A stretch of 64,000 nt of DNA, from positions 62,001 through 126,000 of the forward strand of contig NZ_JZDQ02000002.1 in assembly GCF_000960475.2 (NCBI RefSeq), in the 5' to 3' direction. The position numbers were made by a program, and so were the translations under genes. Positions within the stretch are counted from its first letter, which is position 1. The number at the start of each line of letters is the position of its first letter. This document shows, piece after piece, positions 57,618 to 64,000 of this stretch. Source of the stretch: Nocardioides luteus (lineage in GTDB: Bacteria; Actinomycetota; Actinomycetes; Propionibacteriales; Nocardioidaceae). Below the pieces are notes generated by a model. The model was given only the letters and a program-made list of their open reading frames with translations. It was not told where the DNA came from and did no database searches.

Positions 57618-57965
57618 CTACTCCCGGCGACCCCCGATGCGTACCTCTCCGTCGACGACGTCGACCTCGTAGGTCGGGACCGACACCGACGGGTCGTCGA
57701 GGCACAGACCGGTCTCGAGCGCGAACGGCTGCTTGAGCAGCGGCGATGCGACGAACGGCACCTCGCCGCGCGTGCCGACGATGCCGCGGGCGAGCACGGA
57801 GGCGTGGCCGTACGGATCGAAGTTGGAGAGCGCGAAGACGCGGTCGTCCAGGGTCCGGAAAACGGCCACCGCCTCGCCCCTGACCAGCGCGGCGATGCCG
57901 GTCTCGGGGTCGATGTCGTCGAGGCGGCAGACGGAGATGTACGTCTGGGTCTGCGTCTGGGTCAT
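57618..57965 (-). CDS. nirD: Nitrite reductase (NADH) small subunit
   Basis: A 115-residue Rieske-like domain without the Cys/His Fe-S ligands (FDPYGHASVLARGIVGTRGEVPFVASPLLKQPFALETGLCLDDP), as usual for NirD. The ATG at 57965 overlaps the nirB stop by 4 nt. It forms the cytoplasmic assimilatory nitrite reductase with NirB. The N-terminus has a short TQTQTQT repeat. Confidence 0.93.
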   Translation of the reverse strand: MTQTQTQTYISVCRLDDIDPETGIAALVRGEAVAVFRTLDDRVFALSNFDPYGHASVLARGIVGTRGEVPFVASPLLKQPFALETGLCLDDPSVSVPTYEVDVVDGEVRIGGRRE

Positions 57966-60583
57966 CGCGACTCCTCCAGGTTGGGTGCGCCGACAGGGAT
58001 GGTGGCACCGAGCGAGACCGGGCCGACGAGAGCCGGGCCGTCCGCGACGTCCGGCACGATCTGGCCACGGGTGGACCCGAAGGAGATGTTGGGGTCCGGG
58101 ATCTCGGGGGCGTTGACGAAGGAGACGAACCGCTTCAGCTTCTCCGGGTCCTCGATCGTCGCCTTCCACTCGTCGAAGTAGCCGTCGACGTGCGTGGCCA
58201 TCGCGGCCTCGAGCTCGGTGCCCAGGCCGAGGACGTCGTCGATCACGACCTCCCTGACCCGGTCCAGGCCGCCGTCGAGGGACTCGATCCAGGTCGAGGT
58301 GCGCTGGAGGCGGTCGGCGGTGCGTACGTAGTACATGAGGAAGCGGTCGAGGTAGCGGACCAGGTCCTCGGTGCTCAGGTCACCGGCGAGCAGCTGGGCG
58401 TGGGCCGGGATGGCGCCGCCGTTGCCCCCGACGTACAGGTTCCAGCCCTTCTCGGTGGCGATGACACCGAAGTCCTTGCCGCGGGCCTCCGCGCACTCGC
58501 GGGCGCACCCGGAGACACCGCCCTTGAGCTTGTGCGGAGAGCGCAGCCCGCGGTAGCGGGTCTCCAGCATGATCGCCAGACCGACGGAGTCCTGGACGCC
58601 GTAGCGGCACCAGGTGGAGCCGACGCAGGACTTCACGGTTCGCAGCGACTTCCCGTAGGCGTGGCCGGACTCGAAGCCGGCGTCGACCAGCCGCTTCCAG
58701 ATCGCCGGCAGGTCCTCCATCCGGGCACCGAACATGTCGATGCGCTGGCCGCCGGTGATCTTGGTGTAGAGGCCGAACTCCTTGGCCACCTCACCGATCA
58801 CGATCAGGCCCTCCGGGGTGATCTCGCCGCCGGGGATGCGCGGGACGACGGAGTAGGAGCCGTTCTTCTGGAGGTTGGCCAGGTAGGCGTCGTTGGTGTC
58901 CTGGAGCTTGCGGTTCTCCTTGGCGAGCACGTGGCCGTTGAGCTGGCTGGCCAGGATCGACGCGACGGCGGGCTTGCAGATGTCGCAGCCGCGGCCGGTG
59001 CCGTGGGCCTCGATGATCTGGTCGAAGGTCTTGTAGCCGTGGATCAGGACCACGTCGAAGAGCTCGGCGCGGGTCATCGCGAAGTGCTCGCACAGGCTGG
59101 TGTCGACGGTCTTGCCCTGGGCGGTGAAGTAGTCCTCGACGATCTTCTTGACCTGCACCTTGCAGGAGCCGCAGGTGCTTCCCGCCTTGGTGGTCCGGGT
59201 GACGTCCGCCGCGCTCTCGCAGCCGTTGTCGACGGCCGCCTCGATCTCACCCCGGGTGACGTTGTTGCACGAGCAGATCTGCGCCTCCGGAGGAAGCTGG
59301 ATCCCTCCCCCACCGCCCGTGGACTGGGGGAGGATCAGCTCCTCCGGGTTCTCCGGAAGTGCCATGCCGGAAGCGACCATGGGACGGAGCAGGCCGTACG
59401 CCGAGGCGTCGCCGACCAGCACGCCGCCGAGCAGGCGGGTGCCGTCCTCGCTGATCACCAGCTTCTTGTAGACGCCCGCGACGGCGTCGGAGTAGGTCAG
59501 CTCGAGGCACTCGTCGGTGGTGCCGTGCGCGTCGCCGAAGCTCGCGACGTCGACACCGAGCAGCTTGAGCTTTGTCGACATATCGGCACCGGTGAAGGTG
59601 CCGGCGCCACCCAGCAGGGCGTCGGCGACGACCTCGGCCATGTCATAGCCGGGAGCGACCAGGCCGTACATCTTCCCGCCGGGCGCGGCGCACTCGCCGA
59701 CCGCCCACACGTGCGGGTCGGAGGACCGGCACTGCTCGTCGACGAGGACGCCGCCACGCTCGGCCAGGTCCAGGCCCGCCGATCGGGCGAGCGCGTCGCG
59801 CGGGCGGATGCCGGCCGAGAAGACGACCATGTCGACCGCCAGCGGCTCCTCGACGTCCTTGAACTTCAGGGCGCTGACCTTGCCGTCGAGGATGCCGCTC
59901 TCGTCCTCGTCCACGACCGAGACCACCGCGTCGGGCGAGATCGACTCCGTCATCACCCCGGTGTGGACGGTGAGGCCGAGCTTCTCGATGTGGCGCTTGA
60001 GCGTGTTGCCGCCGGCGTCGTCGACCTGCACGGCCATCAGCCGCGGCGCGAGCTCGACCACGTGGGTCTCGACCCCGAGCTGGTGCAGCGCGTTGGCCGC
60101 CTCAAGCCCGAGCAGGCCGCCGCCGATCACCGCACCTGCGCGAGCCGTCTTGGCGGCCTCGCGGATCGCCTCGAGGTCCTCGATCGTGCGGTAGACGAAC
60201 ACGTTCCCGAGCTCCGCACCCGGCACCGGCGGCACGAACGGTGCCGCTCCGGTGGCGAGCACCAGCTCGTCGTACGCCATCTCCTCGCCGTCGGCGAGCA
60301 TCACCGTCTGGGCCGCCGTGTCGATCTCGACGACGCTCGTGCCGGTGCGCAGCGTGACCCGCGGGTCCTCGTAGGCGCCGGACGGCAGGAAGGAGAGCGC
60401 CTCGGCGCCGACCTCGAAGAAGCTGGTGAGCGCCACCCGGTCGTACGCCGGGCGTGGCTCCTCACCGAAGACCACGATGTCGTGGGTCTCGGTGAGACCG
60501 CGCTCGATCGCGGCGGTCACGAACCGGTGACCGACCATGCCGTGGCCGACGACGACGACCTTCTTGCGGAGGTGAGGGCTCAT
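57962..60583 (-). CDS. nirB: Nitrite reductase (NADH) large subunit
   Basis: An 873-residue enzyme: FAD/NAD(P) reductase module (VVVGHGMVGHRFV, VIGGGLLGLEAANAL), BFD-type [2Fe-2S] domain (CSCNNVTRGEIEAAVDNG...GSTCGSCKVQV), and the C-terminal siroheme module with cysteines in CVGSTWCRYG and VSGCARECAEARG for the 4Fe-4S/siroheme centre. It reduces nitrite to ammonium. It overlaps both neighbours by 4 nt. Confidence 0.96.
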   Translation of the reverse strand: MSPHLRKKVVVVGHGMVGHRFVTAAIERGLTETHDIVVFGEEPRPAYDRVALTSFFEVGAEALSFLPSGAYEDPRVTLRTGTSVVEIDTAAQTVMLADGEEMAYDELVLATGAAPFVPPVPGAELGNVFVYRTIEDLEAIREAAKTARAGAVIGGGLLGLEAANALHQLGVETHVVELAPRLMAVQVDDAGGNTLKRHIEKLGLTVHTGVMTESISPDAVVSVVDEDESGILDGKVSALKFKDVEEPLAVDMVVFSAGIRPRDALARSAGLDLAERGGVLVDEQCRSSDPHVWAVGECAAPGGKMYGLVAPGYDMAEVVADALLGGAGTFTGADMSTKLKLLGVDVASFGDAHGTTDECLELTYSDAVAGVYKKLVISEDGTRLLGGVLVGDASAYGLLRPMVASGMALPENPEELILPQSTGGGGGIQLPPEAQICSCNNVTRGEIEAAVDNGCESAADVTRTTKAGSTCGSCKVQVKKIVEDYFTAQGKTVDTSLCEHFAMTRAELFDVVLIHGYKTFDQIIEAHGTGRGCDICKPAVASILASQLNGHVLAKENRKLQDTNDAYLANLQKNGSYSVVPRIPGGEITPEGLIVIGEVAKEFGLYTKITGGQRIDMFGARMEDLPAIWKRLVDAGFESGHAYGKSLRTVKSCVGSTWCRYGVQDSVGLAIMLETRYRGLRSPHKLKGGVSGCARECAEARGKDFGVIATEKGWNLYVGGNGGAIPAHAQLLAGDLSTEDLVRYLDRFLMYYVRTADRLQRTSTWIESLDGGLDRVREVVIDDVLGLGTELEAAMATHVDGYFDEWKATIEDPEKLKRFVSFVNAPEIPDPNISFGSTRGQIVPDVADGPALVGPVSLGATIPVGAPNLEESR

Positions 60584-62085
60584 GACGTAGTTCCTTCCAC
60601 ACTGAGCTGCCCGTTGCTGGGCTGGCTAGCACTGATCTGACTGGCGTTGAGCTGGCTACCGCTGGGCCGCGTGGCCAGAAGCTGACGTACGGCCGGCGCG
60701 CAGCCGCCGCATCCGGTGGTGGCGCGGGTGGTGTCGCGTACGTCCTCGAGGGACCGGCACGCCCGGATCCGGCCGGCGCTGACCCCGGCGCAGGCACACA
60801 CCTCCGCGTCGTCCGGGAGCTGCGGGATCCCGGAGCCCGACGCGGACGCCTCGGGCAGCAGCAGCTGTCCGGCCTCGTGCTCGCCGAGGACCGTCTGCCG
60901 GTCGAAGGCCTGGGTGATCAGGCCGACCCGGCTCAGGTCCCCGACGAGGGCGCCGGCGACGATGCGACCGTCGCGGACCACCAGCTTGCGGTGGGTGCCC
61001 TTGATCGGGTTGGCGATCTCGACGATCTCGCCGGTCTCGTTCTGGGGCTCGCCGAGGACGCAGACGTCGAGGTCAGTGGCGCGGAGGCGGGCGACGACGC
61101 GGTGCCCCTGATAGGCCGCCTGGTTGCCGGCGAGCACGTCGGCGAGGACGCCGGCCTGCTCCCAGGCGGGGCTGACGAAGCCGGTGGTGGTCGCGTTGTG
61201 CTCGGCGCAGTCGCCGATCGCGTAGACATCGGGGTCGTCGACGCTGCGCAGCTGGTCGTCGACGACGATGCCGCGGTTGACGGTGAGCTCGGCGCGGCGG
61301 GCGAGGTTGGCGCGCGGGCGGCCGCCCGCTGTGAGCACCACCAGGTCGGTCTCGAGGGTGTAGCCGTTGTCGAGCTGGAGGCCCTCGTCGGTCAGCCGGG
61401 TCGCGCGGGCGCCCAGGTAGACCTGGGTGCCGAGCTTGGCCATCGACCGCTTCAGCACCTTGCCGGCCGAGGCGTCGACCTGGCTGCTGAGCAGGTGGTC
61501 GCGGCCCTCGACGATCTCGGTCTCGATGCCGCGTACGGCCAGAGCGCGGGAGACCTGGAGGCCGAGCAGGCCGCCGCCGACGATCACCGCGCTCCGCGGG
61601 AGGCGCGGGTTGTCACGGAGGCCCTGTTCATCGAGCAGAGTCAGCAGCCGCGCGCAGTCGTCGAGGCTGCGGAAGGCCTGCACCCGCGGGTCCATCGAGC
61701 CGTCCATCCGCACCACGCCGCGGATCGGCGGCAGGCTCGGGATCGCCCCGGTCGCCAGCACCACTGCGTCGTAGGGGACCCTCGTCCGGTCGGCGAGCTC
61801 GACCGTCCTGGTGTCTCGGTGGATGTCCACGACGAGGCTGTCCAGGCGGAGGTCGACTCCCCGGTCGGCGTACCACTGCTTCTCGCGCAGGGCCAGCGCG
61901 CCGGGACGGTGGGTGCCCTCGAGCACGGCGGAGAGCAGGATCCGGTTGTACGGCACGTGCTGCTCCTCCGCGAGCACGGTCGTCTGCGGGCCGAGGCCGC
62001 GCGCGACCAGTCCCTCGACGAGCCGCGCCGCGGCCATGCCGCCACCGACGATGACGATCTTGCGCTCGCTCATGGGCTCGCTCAT
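60580..62085 (-). CDS. FAD-dependent oxidoreductase with BFD [2Fe-2S] domain, nitrate reductase electron-transfer subunit (NasB-like)
   Basis: A 501-residue protein: VIVGGGMAAARLVEGL and VIVGGGLLGLQVSRAL dinucleotide sites, GDCAEHNATTTGFVSPAWEQAG, then a BFD-like [2Fe-2S] domain (VCACAGVSAGRI ... TTGCGGCAPAVRQLL). This is the NirB N-terminal module alone, as in NasB, which feeds NAD(P)H electrons to assimilatory nitrate reductase. The last 25 residues are a Ser/Gln tail with four SQ(L/I/P)(N/S)-type repeats. Start at 62085 (overlapping the nitrate reductase stop) or 62073. Confidence 0.87.
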   Translation of the reverse strand: MSEPMSERKIVIVGGGMAAARLVEGLVARGLGPQTTVLAEEQHVPYNRILLSAVLEGTHRPGALALREKQWYADRGVDLRLDSLVVDIHRDTRTVELADRTRVPYDAVVLATGAIPSLPPIRGVVRMDGSMDPRVQAFRSLDDCARLLTLLDEQGLRDNPRLPRSAVIVGGGLLGLQVSRALAVRGIETEIVEGRDHLLSSQVDASAGKVLKRSMAKLGTQVYLGARATRLTDEGLQLDNGYTLETDLVVLTAGGRPRANLARRAELTVNRGIVVDDQLRSVDDPDVYAIGDCAEHNATTTGFVSPAWEQAGVLADVLAGNQAAYQGHRVVARLRATDLDVCVLGEPQNETGEIVEIANPIKGTHRKLVVRDGRIVAGALVGDLSRVGLITQAFDRQTVLGEHEAGQLLLPEASASGSGIPQLPDDAEVCACAGVSAGRIRACRSLEDVRDTTRATTGCGGCAPAVRQLLATRPSGSQLNASQISASQPSNGQLSVEGTTS

Positions 62086-64000
62086 GCGCTCACCGCCGCG
62101 GCGCAGACCTTGAACTCGGGCATCCGGCTGGAGGGGTCGAGCGCGTCGTTGGTGAGCTTGTTGGCGCCGACCCAGTGGAACGGCACGAAGACCGTGTCCG
62201 GGCGGATCGTGGTCACGACCCGGGCCGGCGCCTTCATCTCGCCACGCGGGGTGCGTACGACCACCGGGTCGCCGTCGTGGGCGCCGACGCGGTCGGCCAG
62301 CAGCGGGTGGAGCTCGACGAACGCGCCCTCGTCGGGGAGCTCCTTGATCCGCCGGGTCTGGGCACCGGACTGGTACTGCGCGAGCACCCGGCCGGTGGTG
62401 AGGTGGAGCGGGTAGTCGGCGGTCGGCTGCTCGGCAGCACCCCGGTGGGCGACGTCGATGAAGCGGGCGCGGCCGTCGGCGTGGAAGAAGGAGTCGGCGA
62501 AGAGGCGCGGGGTGCCCTCGGCGCCTTCGGCGCAGGGCCAGAAGACGCCGTCCTCGTCGCGGATGCGGTCGTAGGTGATGCCGCTGTAGTCGGCCTTGCC
62601 GCCCTTCGTGGCCGCCCGGAGCTCTTCGAAGATCTCCTCGGGGTCGGTCGACCAGGTCGAGGCGGCGCCCAGGCGGGTGGCGAGGCCGGTGATGATGTCG
62701 AGGTCGTTCCTGACCCCGTCGGGTGCGCTGATCGCCTGGTTGCGCAGGATGACCCGGCCCTCGAGATTGGTCATGGTGCCGCTCTCCTCGGCCCACTGGG
62801 TGACCGGCAGCACCACGTCGGCCAGGGCCGCGGTCTCGCTCATCACCATGTCGGCGACAACGAGCAGGTCGAGGGCTGCCAGGCGCTCGGTGACATGGGT
62901 GGCGTTCGGAGCGGAGACGACGATGTTGGAGCCGAAGACGAGCAGGCTCTTGGGGCCCTCGGGAGTGCCGAGCGCGTCGAGCAGCTCGTAGGCGGAGCGG
63001 CCCTTGCCGGGGATCGTCTCGGGGTCGACGCCCCAGACCGCGGCCACGTGCGCGCGGGCCGCGGGGTCGTCGATCATCCGGTAACCGGGAAGCTGGTCGG
63101 CCTTCTGGCCGTGCTCACGGCCACCCTGGCCGTTGCCCTGGCCGGTGAGGCAGCCGTAGCCGGCGTACGTCTTGCCGGGCATGCCGAGGGCGAGCGCGAC
63201 GTTGAGCCAGGCCAGGACGGTCGCGGTGCCCTGGGCGTGCTGCTCGGCGCCGCGCGCGGTCAGGACGGTCACCTTCTCCGCGTTCGCGAGCAGGGTGGCG
63301 AGCTCGCGCACCTGGCTCGCCTCGACGCCGGTGACCCGCTCGACCATCTCCGGCCACCAGGCAGCCACGGAGCGGCGTACGTCCTCGAAGCCTGTGGTCC
63401 GCTCGGCGACATAGTCCTCGTCGACCGCGCCGGCCGCGTCGAGCAGGTGCAGGACGCCGAGCGCGAGGGGCAGGTCGGTGCCGGGGACCGGCTGGAGGAA
63501 GAGGTCGGCGCGCTCGCCGGTCGAGGTCAGCCGCGGGTCGATGACGACGACCTTGCCGCCGTTCTCACGCAGCCGGTCGAGATGACGGGCCGCCGGCGGC
63601 ATCGTCTCGGCGAGGTTGGAGCCGACGAGCACGCAGACGTCGGTCTTCTCGATGTCGGCCAGAGGGAACGGCAGCCCGCGGTCGACGCCGAAGGCCTGGT
63701 TGCCGGCCGACGCCGCCGAGCTCATGCACCAGCGGCCGTTGTAGTCGATCTGCGAGGTGCCGAGGGCGACCCGGGCGAACTTGCCGAGCTGGTAGGCCTT
63801 CTCGTTGGTCAGCCCGCCGCCGCCGAACACGGCGTTCGCGTCGGCGCCGTGGGCATCGCGCAGGTCGGCGAGCTTCGTGGCGACCAGGTCGAGCGCCTCG
63901 TCCCACGTCGCCGCACTCCACTCCCCCGTCGCCCGGTCCCGCACCATCGGGGTCGTCAGCCGCTCCCTGCTCCCTCGCAGGCCGGCCGCCGTCCACCCCT
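62082..64000 (-). CDS. Assimilatory nitrate reductase, molybdopterin subunit, N-terminus beyond the window
   Basis: At least 639 residues of a Mo-bisMGD oxidoreductase. Reading from the window edge: GWTAAGLRGSRERLTTPMVRD, GGGLTNEKAYQLGKFARVALGTSQIDYNGRWCMSSA, VLVGSNLAETMPP, GYGCLTGQGNGQGGREHGQKADQLPGY, and the C-terminal MopB domain (VRTPRGEMKAPARVVTTIRPDTVFVPFHW). The 4Fe-4S cysteine motif lies outside. It reduces nitrate to nitrite for NirBD. An ATG at 63947 is internal, not the start. Confidence 0.9.
   Translation of the reverse strand, partial: GWTAAGLRGSRERLTTPMVRDRATGEWSAATWDEALDLVATKLADLRDAHGADANAVFGGGGLTNEKAYQLGKFARVALGTSQIDYNGRWCMSSAASAGNQAFGVDRGLPFPLADIEKTDVCVLVGSNLAETMPPAARHLDRLRENGGKVVVIDPRLTSTGERADLFLQPVPGTDLPLALGVLHLLDAAGAVDEDYVAERTTGFEDVRRSVAAWWPEMVERVTGVEASQVRELATLLANAEKVTVLTARGAEQHAQGTATVLAWLNVALALGMPGKTYAGYGCLTGQGNGQGGREHGQKADQLPGYRMIDDPAARAHVAAVWGVDPETIPGKGRSAYELLDALGTPEGPKSLLVFGSNIVVSAPNATHVTERLAALDLLVVADMVMSETAALADVVLPVTQWAEESGTMTNLEGRVILRNQAISAPDGVRNDLDIITGLATRLGAASTWSTDPEEIFEELRAATKGGKADYSGITYDRIRDEDGVFWPCAEGAEGTPRLFADSFFHADGRARFIDVAHRGAAEQPTADYPLHLTTGRVLAQYQSGAQTRRIKELPDEGAFVELHPLLADRVGAHDGDPVVVRTPRGEMKAPARVVTTIRPDTVFVPFHWVGANKLTNDALDPSSRMPEFKVCAAAVSA

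Noticed and set aside
58190..60640. 816-codon open frame on the plus strand
   Set aside because: Antisense to nirB, which has all family motifs; the plus frame shows no recognisable protein.
1..64000. tRNA genes, rRNA, CRISPR arrays, insertion sequences, prophage
   Set aside because: No cloverleaf with a GTTCGAATCC-type arm, no regularly spaced repeats and no transposase, integrase or phage structural gene was seen on either strand.

Overview
The window comes from a very GC-rich actinobacterium, probably a Nocardioides-like member of the Propionibacteriales (taxon is inference). Supporting signs are codon third positions dominated by G/C, frequent GTG starts, many apparently leaderless genes with a TAnnnT box 6-8 nt before the start codon, an F420-dependent (Ddn-like) oxidoreductase, an actinobacterial ACT-domain protein, a HemD-winged-helix regulator of nitrate assimilation, GTP-type PEP carboxykinase and menaquinone synthesis. 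I saw no rRNA, tRNA, CRISPR array, insertion sequence or prophage. Most genes sit in tight operons with 4-nt ATGA/GTGA overlaps.

Region 1 (1-13.7 kb) is mainly catabolic. After a truncated OafA-type acyltransferase come an MHS-family carboxylate transporter, an alcohol/aldehyde dehydrogenase pair, an AraC regulator and a coupled operon: crotonase, acetoacetyl-CoA synthetase, 3-hydroxyacyl-CoA (carnitine/lambda-crystallin-like) dehydrogenase, AMP-forming acyl-CoA ligase and metal-dependent amidohydrolase. A divergent MarR gene lies upstream. The palindrome CAGGATTCCTG occurs twice before the transporter and once between the operon and marR, which suggests one regulon for uptake and degradation of an unidentified acid.

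Region 2 (13.8-18.6 kb) is a zinc ABC-transport locus of AztABCD type. It has two different AztD-like beta-propeller lipoproteins flanking the binding protein AztC, and a Zur-like box between divergent aztB and aztA. Region 3 (18.4-37.6 kb) is a series of small regulator-plus-target modules: EamA/Lrp, hypothetical/TetR, acyl-CoA dehydrogenase and crotonase/PaaX, NCS1 permease and amidohydrolase/LacI, SDR/MarR, NTF2-like/TetR, TetR/membrane protein/DHA2 efflux, menB, MerR-thioredoxin, Ddn-like and ACT. Most divergent intergenic gaps hold a clear palindrome that could be the operator.

Region 4 (37.6-46.0 kb) is a complete recC-recB-recD operon. Region 5 (46.1-48.6 kb) is an AT-richer island with a lipoprotein and two small helical, WXG/LXG-like proteins, the second with a Gly/Ala/Arg-rich tail; it is the best candidate for something undescribed. 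Region 6 (48.7-55.7 kb) holds a DUF5107-TPR protein, small membrane proteins, pckG (P-loop Cys replaced by Ser), a VTT/YqaA-like membrane protein and a divergent stand-alone argJ. Region 7 (55.7-64 kb) is nitrate assimilation: nitrate reductase (cut by the window end), an FAD/BFD electron-transfer protein, nirB, nirD, an NnaR-like regulator and a sirohydrochlorin chelatase for siroheme supply.
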